A stretch of DNA of 64,000 nucleotides from Lewinellaceae bacterium (GCA_016708875.1 JADJFA010000001.1:690001-754000), one strand, 5' to 3'. Shown: positions 23,785 to 32,269, counted from the first letter of the stretch. A program made the numbers and translations. Notes: a model not told the origin generated them from the sequence alone.

Positions 23785-24762
23785 TCAACTCTCCCGCTCC
23801 AGCAAATCCGCCACAACTCCTCTTAAAATCAGCTTGCGCGAATCTGGCACCCGCACCGCTTCCAAATGCTGGAAAGCCTCCTGCTGAAACCGCAATTTTT
23901 CCTGTGCAACTAAGAAAGGTATCTTGTTTCGATCGAAAATAGCTCTCACTGCCGCCACTTTTTCTGCTGCGTTTTCTGCGTCGGTTTGCATCCAATTGTG
24001 CAATGCTCGACAGTCTGAATCCGGCGCAGTTTCCAATGTCTTCAGCACGAGCAGCGTCTTCTTATTCTGCAAAATATCCCCACCCACCTGCTTTCCAAAC
24101 TTGGTCGGATCGCCATAAGTATCGAGTAAATCATCCTGTATCTGAAAGGCAATGCCCGCCAGTCGTCCGAATTCGTAGAGTTGTTGCGAATCGGCGGCAG
24201 GAGCATTTCCGCACACTGCCCCCATTTCGAGCGCAGCGCCCAATAACACCGCTGTTTTTAGTTCAATCATCCGGGTGTATTCAAGAATGCTAACCTTGGC
24301 TCGTGTCTCAAAATTGATGTCAAGTTGCTGGCCCTCACACACTTCTGTGGCCACACGGTTGAAAATATTAAGCAAGCGCAACACCGTATCGGCATCGCCA
24401 CAACGCGCCAAAAACCGATAGGCATAAATCAACATCACATCGCCGCTGAGGATGGCAGTGGTTGTATTCCACTTGCTATGCACGGTCGGTTCGTTTCGAC
24501 GCAGGGGCGCTGCATCCATGATGTCATCATGCATCAACGAGAAATTGTGGAAAAGTTCTACCGCCCAAGCTGCCGGAAGCGCAACTCCAATGTCATCATC
24601 AAACATCTCGTGGCCCATCAGTACCAAAGCAGGGCGAAGCCGTTTTCCGCCAAGGGTCAAAATATAGTCGCAAGGCTCGTAAAGCTCTAGCGGCGAAGTC
24701 GGGAATGGGTTTTCTTTTGAAAAGGAAGCAATCAAGTCGAGCAATTTCGAGAGGTCGCGCAT
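23785..24762 (-). CDS. Polyprenyl (geranylgeranyl-type) diphosphate synthase
   Basis: 325 residues, trans-isoprenyl diphosphate synthase. First aspartate-rich motif in LMHDDIMDAAPLRR (DDxxD, about residue 76), second in QIQDDLLDTYGDP (DDxxD, about 207), with GGKRLRPALVLMG as the IPP-binding region. It elongates allylic diphosphates with IPP for quinone side chains, carotenoids or lipid carriers. The residues before the first motif (F and S in HNFSLMHDD) allow a medium-length product, but length specificity cannot be read confidently. Confidence 0.93.
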   Translation of the reverse strand: MRDLSKLLDLIASFSKENPFPTSPLELYEPCDYILTLGGKRLRPALVLMGHEMFDDDIGVALPAAWAVELFHNFSLMHDDIMDAAPLRRNEPTVHSKWNTTTAILSGDVMLIYAYRFLARCGDADTVLRLLNIFNRVATEVCEGQQLDINFETRAKVSILEYTRMIELKTAVLLGAALEMGAVCGNAPAADSQQLYEFGRLAGIAFQIQDDLLDTYGDPTKFGKQVGGDILQNKKTLLVLKTLETAPDSDCRALHNWMQTDAENAAEKVAAVRAIFDRNKIPFLVAQEKLRFQQEAFQHLEAVRVPDSRKLILRGVVADLLERES

Positions 24763-24789
24763 AGCGGAGTCTGTTGAATTCGGCGCAAA

Positions 24790-24954
24790 CTAAGGAACGG
24801 GTGAATAATAACTTGCTATTTTCAGGTAGATTACTTTTTGCTCAGACAACTATCTTTTTGTGCGAATAGTGGGGCTCTTTAATCAAAAAGATAGGCCGTA
24901 TGAGCGGAAAGGAATCAGATGAAAGTAACAAGTTATTATTCACCCGTTCCTTAG
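24790..24954. mobile_element. MITE-like element with 26-bp terminal inverted repeats
   Basis: A 165-bp stretch bounded by ctaaggaacgggtgaataat... (24790-24815) and its exact 26-bp complement (24929-24954). The interior continues as an imperfect inverted repeat (ctatctttttg and caaaaagatag, ggggctc). No ORF and no obvious target duplication, though gcaaa occurs near both ends. A non-autonomous transposon remnant is the best guess. Confidence 0.5.
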
Positions 24955-24991
24955 GGAGCAAAATTGGCACCCGGTAATAAAACGATCAAAT

Positions 24992-25022
24992 AAAAAAGGC
25001 TGACCGGGGGAGTGGTCAGCCT
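24992..25022 (-). terminator. Intrinsic terminator of the small ORF 25076-25171
   Basis: Minus strand aggctgacc, six-base-rich loop, ggtcagcct followed by TTTTTT. Well-formed hairpin with a U-tract in the right orientation. Confidence 0.75.
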
Positions 25023-25075
25023 CTCAAATTTTTTGAAGAACCAAATCGGCAAAGGATTAAAAAGATGCTACCCAG

Positions 25076-25171
25076 TCAACGACGAGTAGCGAGGGCGGAG
25101 AAGTAGCCAACCAATTGCGGATAAAAACGTACGAGCGCAATGGCGGCAACGGCAGTAAATAATACAAGCAT
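25076..25171 (-). CDS. Candidate 31-residue single-pass membrane peptide
   Basis: ATG at 25171 to TGA at 25076. The product is MLVLFTAVAAIALVRF then YPQLVGYFSALATRR: a hydrophobic helix followed by an amphipathic, basic tail. It has its own likely promoter (25246-25276) and a strong intrinsic terminator 54 bp after the stop, which together make a transcribed small gene probable; whether it is translated, or the RNA is itself the product, cannot be told. No homologue recognised. Confidence 0.5.
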   Translation of the reverse strand: MLVLFTAVAAIALVRFYPQLVGYFSALATRR

Positions 25172-25245
25172 AGTGTGTGTGAAGATTAAAGTGAAACGAT
25201 TTAGTCATCCTTTACATAACCGAACGATTGTTCTGCGAAGGCGCA

Positions 25246-25276
25246 CGAAGGTAGAAACCTGTTGCGGCATACCAAA
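25246..25276 (-). promoter_or_regulatory. Promoter of the small ORF 25076-25171
   Basis: Minus strand TTTG (25276-25273), exactly 19 bp, then TACCTTCG (25253-25246), one mismatch to TAnnTTTG. Confidence 0.5.
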
Positions 25277-25346
25277 AAAACACCAAGGAATTTTTTGTTA
25301 ATTTTACATTGGGAAAAAGAGATACGTCTCAACGGGGTATTCTCCT

Positions 25347-25354
25347 TACTTTTG
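25347..25354 (+). promoter_or_regulatory. -7 element upstream of the cysteine-synthase-like gene
   Basis: TACTTTTG, 46 bases before the ATG at 25401. No convincing -33 box. Confidence 0.4.
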
Positions 25355-25400
25355 CAGCTGATTTCACCTGTAGTTCATCTCTAAAACAAGTCTTTGGCGC

Positions 25401-26399
25401 ATGGTTTTCAACAACATCCTTGAGACAATTGGCAAAACCCCGCTCATCCGTCTGAATAACATCGTACTACACATCCCTGCTACCGTGTATGCCAAAATAG
25501 AAGCCTTCAACCCTGGTTTGAGTGCTAAAGATCGCATCGCCCTGCACATGATCGAACGTGCAGAACGGCTCGGCAAACTCAAGCCCGGAGGCACCGTGGT
25601 TGATGCCACCAGTGGCAACACCGGCTTCAGCCTCGCAATGGTGGCTGCCATCAAAGGCTACAAGTGCGTGCTTACTGTGACGAGCAAAATCAGTGAAGAC
25701 AAACTCAACAACCTCAAAGCAATGGGCGCTGAGGTTCACCTCTGTCCGCAAGAAGCCAAGCCCCGCGACCCGGAGTCATACTACAGCAGAGCCGAACAAC
25801 TGGCCAAGGAAATTCCTGGTGCCTACTATATCAATCAAAATTATAACCCCGAAAATGGCGAGGCTCACTATCTAACCACTGGTCCTGAAATCTGGGAGCA
25901 AACCGCTGGCCGCATTACACATCTTGTCGGCAGTGCGAGTACGGGAGGTACCATTTGTGGTTCAGGACGTTATCTCCGCGAACAAAACCCGGACATCAAA
26001 ATCATCGGCGTAGATGCCTACGGTTCCGTACTCCAGAAATACCACGAAACAGGCGTGTACGACGAAAAGGAAATCTACCCTTATCGTATTGAGGGCACGG
26101 GAAAAAACATTATTCCGGCCAACATGGACTTTGATCTTATTGACCGTTTTGTCAAAGTGACCGACAAAGACAGCGCCCTTCGCGCCCGCGAACTCGCTCG
26201 TATGGAAGGCATGATGGTCGGTTATTCGAGCGGAGCGGCACTCCAGGCCCTCGACCAAATCCAAGACGAACTGACGGAAGACGACGTGGTGGTGCTGCTA
26301 TTCTCAGACCACGGTTCAAAGTACGTCACCAAGTATTTCAACGACAAATGGATGGTTGAACAAGGTTTTTTGGAAGAAGAGGAAGTGGAGAATGCCTAA
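25401..26399 (+). CDS. PLP-dependent cysteine synthase-family enzyme (candidate cysteate synthase)
   Basis: 332 residues, fold type II PLP enzyme. ILETIGKTPLIRLNNI and NPGLSAKDRIAL carry the family start and the PLP lysine (K in AKDR), TSGNTGFSLA binds the substrate carboxylate, and GSASTGGTICG binds the PLP phosphate. Cysteine synthases usually read NPGGSVKDR; the change to NPGLSAKDR and the neighbourhood of a serine-palmitoyltransferase-like gene suggest a variant that makes cysteate from a serine derivative and sulfite for sulfonolipids (capnine). That assignment is inference; ordinary cysteine synthase or cystathionine beta-synthase cannot be excluded. The next gene overlaps its stop. Confidence 0.88.
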   Translation: MVFNNILETIGKTPLIRLNNIVLHIPATVYAKIEAFNPGLSAKDRIALHMIERAERLGKLKPGGTVVDATSGNTGFSLAMVAAIKGYKCVLTVTSKISEDKLNNLKAMGAEVHLCPQEAKPRDPESYYSRAEQLAKEIPGAYYINQNYNPENGEAHYLTTGPEIWEQTAGRITHLVGSASTGGTICGSGRYLREQNPDIKIIGVDAYGSVLQKYHETGVYDEKEIYPYRIEGTGKNIIPANMDFDLIDRFVKVTDKDSALRARELARMEGMMVGYSSGAALQALDQIQDELTEDDVVVLLFSDHGSKYVTKYFNDKWMVEQGFLEEEEVENA

Positions 26400-26976
26400 A
26401 ATGCAGGAAGAAACCGCCCGATTGCGCATTCGATCTTTCACTTTGGCTGATGCCGAGGAATATTTTGACCTGGAAAGCGACCCAGAATTATTCAAATTTG
26501 AAATCACAACGCCAAAAACCCGTGAAGAATCAGATGCATCCCTAATGAATTTACTGCGATCTGATCTTTCACCTGACATTCAAAATTGGCGGGAATGGGC
26601 AATTGAATTAAAGACTGAAGGGAAGGCCATTGGCTTGATTTGCATGTCCTATCACGATCTACGGCGGCGAATGCTGGAAGTTGGATTCCGGGTAATGAAA
26701 GAATATCAGGGAATGGGATACGGATCAGAGGCTTTGCGTGGCGTTATTGAGACTATTTTCCGCAGCACCGACACGCATCGCATTTTTGCCTGCACTGATG
26801 GCCTAAATCTGGCTTCTCAACGGATGATGGAAAAAGCAGGAATGAAACGCGAAGCACACCTAAGAGAGAATGTTTTAATCGGCGAAGATTACCACGATGA
26901 AGTGATTTATGGGGTGCTGAGGAGGGAAGTCCTGATGGCTGAAAGCATTGAGCTTGGCGAAGGTTCCGCTGATTAG
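26392..26976 (+). CDS. GNAT-family N-acetyltransferase (RimJ/RimL-like)
   Basis: 194 residues. ETARLRIRSFTLADAEEYFDLESDPELF is the RimJ/RimL-type start, and MKEYQGMGYGSEALRGVIE contains the acetyl-CoA pyrophosphate loop (QGMGYG). ASQRMMEKAGMKREAHLRE is the usual C-terminal motif. The ATG at 26392 overlaps the upstream stop by eight bases (alternative ATG at 26401), indicating one operon with the PLP enzyme. Its acceptor is unknown; acylation or acetylation in lipid assembly would fit the cluster but is speculative. Confidence 0.88.
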   Translation: MPKMQEETARLRIRSFTLADAEEYFDLESDPELFKFEITTPKTREESDASLMNLLRSDLSPDIQNWREWAIELKTEGKAIGLICMSYHDLRRRMLEVGFRVMKEYQGMGYGSEALRGVIETIFRSTDTHRIFACTDGLNLASQRMMEKAGMKREAHLRENVLIGEDYHDEVIYGVLRREVLMAESIELGEGSAD

Positions 26977-27021
26977 AGCAGGAATAGTGTTTAACAATTA
27001 CCAACATGAAGAATAGAAACA

Positions 27022-27055
27022 AGACCTCGTAGGTTTCTAGAAACCTACGAGGTCT
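27022..27055. repeat. Perfect 34-bp palindrome
   Basis: agacctcgtaggtttct and its exact complement, centred on ctag. Related in design to the palindrome at 30033-30104 (cctcggaggttttcgaaaac type). Confidence 0.75.
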
Positions 27056-27103
27056 CCTTCAATCCATCCTTTTTCATTCATTAATCTTCTTAACTACACA
27101 CCA

Positions 27104-28348
27104 GTGGATTTATTCGACCGCATTTTCAATCAAGCAGGCCCCTTGGGCAAATATGCCGACGTGGCTGAGGGCTATTACATGTTCCCACAATTAGAGGGCG
27201 AACTAGGCAACCGCATGACTTTTCAAGGCAAAGAAGTGGTGTGTTGGAGCATCAACAACTATCTCGGCCTCGCCAATCACCCTGAGGTCCGCAAGACCGA
27301 CGCTGAAGCCGCCGCCAAATGGGGTTTAGCATACCCAATGGGCGCGCGCATGATGAGTGGAGACACCAAACTCCACCAAAAACTTGAAACCCAACTCGCT
27401 AATTATGTCGGCAAACCCGCCGGGCTACTCGTAAACTATGGCTACCAAGGCGTACTCTCCGCCATTGACGCGCTCCTTACCCGGCACGATGTAGTGGTGT
27501 ATGATGCTGAAAGCCATGCCTGTATCGTAGATGCCGTACGTATGCACATGGGCAAACGCTTTGCTTTCACGCACAACGATGTAGCCAGTCTCGAAAAATG
27601 CCTCGTCCGTGCCAAACGCCTCACCGACGAAAGTGGTGGAGGTATCCTCGTCATTACTGAAGGCGTATTCGGGATGCGCGGCGACCAAGGCAAGCTCCGC
27701 GAAATCTGCACCTTGAAAGAAAAGTACGGTTTCCGGCTTTTCATTGACGACGCACACGGTTTCGGCATGCTTGGAAAAACCGGCGCGGGCGCTGCTGAGG
27801 AGCAAAACGTGACGGACGATGTGGATATTTATTTCAGCACATTCGCCAAAAGCATGGCGCTTATCGGTGGCTTTATTGCAGCACAACCAGAGGTAATTCA
27901 GTTCCTGAAGTACAATATGCGCAGCCAAATTTTCGCTAAATCATTGCCCATGCCATTGGTGGAAGGGCTTTTGAAGCGATTTGAGCTGTTGCGCGACAAA
28001 CCGGAACTTCGCGAAAAGCTCTGGCACAATGTGCGCCTCCTTCAAGGCGGTCTCAAAGAACGCGGCTTCGATATCGGTGACACCAATACCTGTGTAACAC
28101 CGGTTTATATGTATGGTGAAGTGGAAGAAGCGATGGCCTTGGTTAAAGATATGCGCGACAACTACGGCGTGTTCTGCTCCATGGTTGGCTATCCAGTAAT
28201 TCCCAAAGGCATGTTGATACTGCGCCTCATCCCAACCTCCGAACATACAGAAGAGGATATCCAAATCACGCTCGACGCATTCTCCGCTGTACGCGAAAAA
28301 ATGCAAGCAGGAGTTTACAAGGAGTTTGTACCAGAGATTCTGGTGTAA
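27104..28348 (+). CDS. Alpha-oxoamine synthase (serine palmitoyltransferase-like)
   Basis: 414 residues, fold type I PLP enzyme. Motifs: NNYLGLANHPEV, GTRx-like MGARMMSGDTKLHQKLE, VYDAESHACIVD, FIDDAHGFGMLG (PLP ring Asp and His) and STFAKSMALIGGF with the Schiff-base lysine. The family condenses an amino acid with an acyl thioester; members in Bacteroidota make 3-ketosphinganine from serine or 3-ketocapnine from cysteate. Proximity to the cysteine-synthase-like gene favours cysteate. The start codon is probably GTG at 27104 (MDLFDRIF); no ATG lies nearby in frame. Confidence 0.9.
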   Translation: MDLFDRIFNQAGPLGKYADVAEGYYMFPQLEGELGNRMTFQGKEVVCWSINNYLGLANHPEVRKTDAEAAAKWGLAYPMGARMMSGDTKLHQKLETQLANYVGKPAGLLVNYGYQGVLSAIDALLTRHDVVVYDAESHACIVDAVRMHMGKRFAFTHNDVASLEKCLVRAKRLTDESGGGILVITEGVFGMRGDQGKLREICTLKEKYGFRLFIDDAHGFGMLGKTGAGAAEEQNVTDDVDIYFSTFAKSMALIGGFIAAQPEVIQFLKYNMRSQIFAKSLPMPLVEGLLKRFELLRDKPELREKLWHNVRLLQGGLKERGFDIGDTNTCVTPVYMYGEVEEAMALVKDMRDNYGVFCSMVGYPVIPKGMLILRLIPTSEHTEEDIQITLDAFSAVREKMQAGVYKEFVPEILV

Positions 28349-28359
28349 TTCGCTTTAAT

Positions 28360-28390
28360 ACTGCCCGAAAGTTTGAAACTTTCGGGCAGT
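28360..28390. terminator. Palindromic hairpin after the oxoamine synthase gene
   Basis: actgcccgaaagttt, one g, and its exact complement. A 15-pair stem without a U-tract, 12 bp after the stop codon. Confidence 0.55.
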
Positions 28391-28432
28391 TCTCTGATTT
28401 GGCAAACGCGAATAACCGAAATTTGCCCCATC

Positions 28433-29140
28433 ATGAGCGCCACTACCATCCTCGAAAATGTGATTGACGAACGAGCTGACATGGTTCAGATGAACCCTGC
28501 GGGTTTGGATCGTATACTGTCGGAGGGTTGGCGGCTGCTTGGCCGGCGAATGGTGCGTCACAATTTTTCTACATGGCACCGGAAACTCTGTCGAACGATC
28601 CCGCTTCGGGTTCGTCTATCGGCGTTTGAACTTTCAAAAAGTCAACGACAAACGCTTCGGCGTAACGCCGACTTGCGGGTAATGAGTGCTTCAGCCCGAT
28701 TTGATACAGAACGTGAGCGGCTTTTCGAGCTCCACCGTGAGCGTTTTCATGAAAAACAGGCGACTACTTTAGGGTCTTTTATTCACTCCGAATACCCCAA
28801 TAAGCTCCCTACTGAGGGTCGCGAACTTGCCGTGTACCTGGAGGACGAACTCATCGCTTGTTCCTTTTTTCACCTTGGCGATATGGCCGTGTCTGGCACT
28901 TACTGTGTGTTCGATCCTACCCACAGCCGCCGTAGCCTCGGCACGCTCACCATGCTTTTGGAACTACTCATTGCCAAAGAAATGGGCAAGGATTTTTACT
29001 ATCACGGCTACACCCACGACACACCCTCGCAGTTTGATTACAAGATGAATGTCAAAGGTTTAGAAGCCCTGAATTGGGAAACGGGCGAGTGGTTGCCACT
29101 GAATCGGGTGCCGGTGCGGCGATGGGTGGAAATCGCTTAA
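28433..29140 (+). CDS. Arginyl/leucyl-tRNA-protein transferase-like (ATE/Bpt GNAT fold) protein
   Basis: 235 residues. GWRLLGRRMVRHNF and IPLRVRLSAFELSKSQRQTLRRNADLRV resemble the bacterial Bpt/ATE1 transferases, which move an amino acid from aminoacyl-tRNA to a protein N-terminus for N-end-rule degradation; GTYCVFDPTHSRRSLGTLTMLLELLIAKE and YYHGYTHDTPSQFDYK fit the C-terminal GNAT half. The N-terminal Cys cluster that binds metal in classical ATE1 is missing. A peptidyl or lipid acyltransferase role is an alternative given the lipid-gene neighbours. Start chosen at MSATTILENV. Confidence 0.7.
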   Translation: MSATTILENVIDERADMVQMNPAGLDRILSEGWRLLGRRMVRHNFSTWHRKLCRTIPLRVRLSAFELSKSQRQTLRRNADLRVMSASARFDTERERLFELHRERFHEKQATTLGSFIHSEYPNKLPTEGRELAVYLEDELIACSFFHLGDMAVSGTYCVFDPTHSRRSLGTLTMLLELLIAKEMGKDFYYHGYTHDTPSQFDYKMNVKGLEALNWETGEWLPLNRVPVRRWVEIA

Positions 29141-29200
29141 TTTAGGAGGTAACTTGATTAATTTAGGAGGTAACTTGAAGTTACCTCCTAAATTAATCAA
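29139..29200. repeat. Direct plus inverted repeat between convergent genes
   Basis: aatttaggaggtaacttga occurs twice in tandem (29139-29157, 29160-29178); the second copy with its flank forms a perfect 23-bp inverted repeat, ttgattaatttagg... against its complement (29154-29176 / 29178-29200). The stop codon of the MscS gene lies inside the right arm. Confidence 0.7.
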
Positions 29201-30009
29201 TCCTTTGGGAACGGAATACCTTGTTCGCGAAGTTGCTGCTGAATGGCGAAGCGCAGGTCGCTTTGCACCTGCTCAGCCTCAAATTTTTTCTCTGTCCAAA
29301 ACTTTATTTCATACAATACGCACTTTTCCTGAAAGTCCATGATGCGAATCTGTGGGGGTCGCTCAGCATCCTTGTTCAAAATATTGGATTGAGTGTTAAC
29401 TGCCGCTGTCAATAAGGCTAGCATCTGCCGTTCATCGGCTTCATGTGCCACACGCACTTGTACCCGAAATGCGGAGGGATTTGTGTCATGATGTGTCCAG
29501 TTCAGCACATTCTCTGTGATAAATTTGTGGTTGGGCACAATCATCGTTTGACCATCACGGGTAAGCACTTTCGACGTTCGAAGATTTATCTCTTCCACCC
29601 TGCCCACTTTGCCATCAACTTCCAGCACGTCTCCAATTTCAATAGTGCCTTCAAATAGGAGGAAAATACCCGACACTATATCACTAAATATCCCCTGCAT
29701 GCCCAAACCCAGTCCCACCAACAATGCTGCCGAACCAGCCAAAAGCACCGACACATGAACACCCACAATTTCGAGCATTAACGCCACAGCCACCGTCCAC
29801 ACAAAATATTTTGCAAGGAGGTAAAGCGACATCCGCCGACCCTTGTCAGAAAGGTCCAATAGCCGCCCGCCACCTCGATTTATTACACGACGGATGGCTC
29901 GGAGCAGCAGCGTCGTAAGCAACCAAAGTAATATCAAGCCCATTAACATTGCCAGGGTGAACCGGTATTCACCAATGCTAAAGAGTTGATAATCAAAAAT
30001 GGAGTGCAT
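29197..30009 (-). CDS. MscS-family mechanosensitive ion channel
   Basis: 270 residues. Three transmembrane segments (about residues 18-38, 62-82 and 88-115) end in the pore helix SAALLVGLGLGMQGIFSDIVSGIFLLFEG, the hallmark of MscS. The cytoplasmic beta domain follows with IGDVLEVDGKVGRVEEINLRTSKVLTRDGQTMIVPNHKFI. It opens on membrane tension to protect against osmotic downshock. The start at MHSIFDYQLF (30009) is favoured; a longer frame would run into the palindrome at 30033-30104. Confidence 0.92.
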   Translation of the reverse strand: MHSIFDYQLFSIGEYRFTLAMLMGLILLWLLTTLLLRAIRRVINRGGGRLLDLSDKGRRMSLYLLAKYFVWTVAVALMLEIVGVHVSVLLAGSAALLVGLGLGMQGIFSDIVSGIFLLFEGTIEIGDVLEVDGKVGRVEEINLRTSKVLTRDGQTMIVPNHKFITENVLNWTHHDTNPSAFRVQVRVAHEADERQMLALLTAAVNTQSNILNKDAERPPQIRIMDFQEKCVLYEIKFWTEKKFEAEQVQSDLRFAIQQQLREQGIPFPKD

Positions 30010-30032
30010 GAATATAATGTGGTCAATTTTAT

Positions 30033-30104
30033 AAAAGTGGTCAATTATGGCACACCTCGGAGGTTTTCGAAAACCTCCGAGGTGTGGCATAATTGACCAC
30101 TTTT
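30033..30104. repeat. 72-bp near-perfect palindrome
   Basis: aaaagtggtcaattatggca... to its complement, centred on ttttcgaaaa, with one non-pairing position per arm. Lies between the minus-strand acyl-CoA dehydrogenase and MscS genes, so it can terminate or insulate. Same family style as 27022-27055. Confidence 0.75.
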
Positions 30105-30106
30105 AA

Positions 30107-31273
30107 CTATACCGCCAACATCGGCACATAAAGTTCGCCATTGAGCACATTACGAGATACTACGATGCGCTGCACTTCTGAAGTGCCTTCGTAAATCTGC
30201 GTGATTTTCGCGTCGCGCATCAGCCGCTCCACATGGTATTCTTTGACAAAACCATAACCACCGTGGATTTGCACGGCTTCCACGGTATGACGCATGGCGA
30301 CTTCTGAAGCGAACAGTTTTGCCATGGCAGCGGCCTGATCGTAGTTCAATTTCTGATCTTTCATTATTGCAGCGCGATACACAAGCAATCGGGCCGCTTC
30401 AATTTCAGTAGCCATGTCTGCTATTTTAAAAGAGATGGCCTGATGTTGGCTAATGGGTTTGCCAAAGGCTTGGCGTTCTTTAGCGTAGGCAACAGAGAGT
30501 TCGTACGCCCCGGCAGCGATGCCCAAGGCTTGCGAAGCGATGCCGATGCGCCCACCGGAAAGGGTTTTCATGGCAAATTTGAACCCGAACCCATCTTCAC
30601 CAATCCGATTTTCCTTAGGCACCTTTACATCAGAATACATAATTGAAGTAGTATCAGAAGAGCGGATACCCAATTTGTCTTCTTTCGCGCCGATGGTCAC
30701 ACCCGGCCAGGCTGCTTCCACAATGAGGCAGTTGATTCCTTTGTGGCCTTTTTCAACATCCGTCTGGGCCATCACCAAATGAAGTTTGGACGTTGCACCA
30801 TTGGTGATCCAGTTTTTTGTGCCATTCAGCAGGTAGTGGTCGCCCATGTCTATGGCGGTGGTACGTTGGCTGGTAGCATCAGAACCCGCTTCTGGCTCAG
30901 ATAGGCAGAAGGAGCCAATCCATTCGCCCGAGGCGAGTTTTGGCAAGTATTTGCGTTTTTGTTCCTCGGTCCCGAACAATTCTATTCCCCAGCAAACCAG
31001 AGAGTTGTTTACGGACATGATGACAGAGCAGGAGTTGTCCACTTTTGAAATTTCCTCCATGGCAAGCACATAGGAAAGCGAATCCATACCGCCGCCGCCA
31101 TATTCTGGCGACACCATCATGCCGAGAAAGCCAAGCTCACCCATCATTTTAACTTGTTCGGTAGGGTACTGGCCCTTGCTATCGCGCTCGATAACGCCAG
31201 GTTTTAGTTCGTTTTGGGCAAAATCTCTTGCCGCTTGTTGCACGGCGAGCTGCTCTTCGGTTAGCTGAAACAT
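30107..31273 (-). CDS. Acyl-CoA dehydrogenase
   Basis: 388 residues, the standard length. FAD and substrate motifs: FCLSEPEAGSDATSQRTTA, WITNGATSKLHLVMAQT, GVIGxx-like GWPGVTIGAKEDKLGIRSSDT, and the catalytic-base region in HGGYGFVKEYHVERLMRDAKITQIYEGTSEVQR, where the Glu of YEGTSE is the expected base of short-chain enzymes. It oxidises acyl-CoA to enoyl-CoA in beta-oxidation, passing electrons to ETF. The likely chain length is short (butyryl-CoA type). Confidence 0.94.
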   Translation of the reverse strand: MFQLTEEQLAVQQAARDFAQNELKPGVIERDSKGQYPTEQVKMMGELGFLGMMVSPEYGGGGMDSLSYVLAMEEISKVDNSCSVIMSVNNSLVCWGIELFGTEEQKRKYLPKLASGEWIGSFCLSEPEAGSDATSQRTTAIDMGDHYLLNGTKNWITNGATSKLHLVMAQTDVEKGHKGINCLIVEAAWPGVTIGAKEDKLGIRSSDTTSIMYSDVKVPKENRIGEDGFGFKFAMKTLSGGRIGIASQALGIAAGAYELSVAYAKERQAFGKPISQHQAISFKIADMATEIEAARLLVYRAAIMKDQKLNYDQAAAMAKLFASEVAMRHTVEAVQIHGGYGFVKEYHVERLMRDAKITQIYEGTSEVQRIVVSRNVLNGELYVPMLAV

Positions 31274-31345
31274 ATTGATATGTGTGGTGGATGGTAAAAG
31301 ATGTTGGGTCTAGAGTGTGTCTAGGGCGGCGAAAGTACGACTGCT

Positions 31346-31388
31346 AAAAAAAAGAACCCCGTTAAAGTCCAAAACTTTCAACGGGGCT
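31346..31388 (-). terminator. Intrinsic terminator of the Omp28/DUF6029 operon
   Basis: Minus strand ccccgttgaaagt, loop, actttaacgggg followed by ttcttttttttag. A 12-pair stem with one mismatch and a T-rich tail, just after the stop at 31409. Confidence 0.8.
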
Positions 31389-31408
31389 CTCATTAACGGA
31401 TGAAAGCG

Positions 31409-32230
31409 TCACTCAATAACGTGTTTTTCTGCCGCTTGCAATATCTCTTTGCTAACATCACTCCGATGGACGTAAGCAACAACGCTGCAATGTTTTGCTT
31501 CCCATGTGGCTGGCAGAGACACATTAAACGTTTTGTTGACCAGCTGACCAGCTTCAAGTGCTTCTGTAATATTATCGCCACTTGGGGCGGTTACCACATC
31601 GCGTACCATATGGCGGTGTACATAATTCTGAACGAGCGTTGAACCATCTAGTTGTTGGCTAATAATGCTGTCCTGAGTTATCAATACAGTCAGGCGATGC
31701 TCTCCTGTGATCTGTTGATCAGGCAGCAAACCAACTTTGATGCTAAGTGCTCGGGAGGAAGGATCAAAGGTGTTTTCCAAAGTAATAGCAAGACTAGGGT
31801 CTTCCTGAAGGTCTTGCGCCACTTCTCCGCCCCAACGGGAGTGTGGAGTGATAAAAATAGAGTTCTCGCCGACCAACAGTCGGCGATCAATGGATGCGGT
31901 TGGGAAGCCAAAATACTGGCCTATGTAATCTGCCAGTTCCTGTATTTCTGCTGAGCGATAATCTTCCTGATTGGTGTATGGAACAGAAAATGGACCAGCA
32001 GCATGGATGGAAACAACTACCAATCTGTCAGCGCCATATTGTTGCTGCAGGGCTACAAGTGTCTGAGTGCCAGTGGGGCAGTTTGTGCAACGCACCCCCG
32101 TTATTTCTTCCACCAGAACAGTTCGCCCGGTCACGTTGAGGTTGGGGTCTGGAATAATAATGGGCTGTTCTTTGCAGGCGGTTATGAACATCAGGGCTGC
32201 AAGGCTGAAGCAATACAGGATATTTTTCAT
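31409..32230 (-). CDS. Omp28-related lipoprotein with thioredoxin-like domain
   Basis: 273 residues. Lipoprotein signal peptide with lipobox ITAC (MKNILYCFSLAALMFITAC). The domain starts TVLVEEITGVRCTNCPTGTQTLVAL, an Omp28-type thioredoxin fold with CxxC (CTNC), and continues GQYFGFPTASIDRRL with the cis-Pro-like FP. Omp28 proteins are surface-exposed lipoproteins of unknown role in Bacteroidota. It is downstream of the DUF6029 barrel gene (39-bp gap) in the same operon, so the two may work together at the outer membrane. Confidence 0.85.
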   Translation of the reverse strand: MKNILYCFSLAALMFITACKEQPIIIPDPNLNVTGRTVLVEEITGVRCTNCPTGTQTLVALQQQYGADRLVVVSIHAAGPFSVPYTNQEDYRSAEIQELADYIGQYFGFPTASIDRRLLVGENSIFITPHSRWGGEVAQDLQEDPSLAITLENTFDPSSRALSIKVGLLPDQQITGEHRLTVLITQDSIISQQLDGSTLVQNYVHRHMVRDVVTAPSGDNITEALEAGQLVNKTFNVSLPATWEAKHCSVVAYVHRSDVSKEILQAAEKHVIE

Positions 32231-32269
32231 AGCAAAAATTGAATTTAGTGCATTTGAAGAAAAGAAAGG

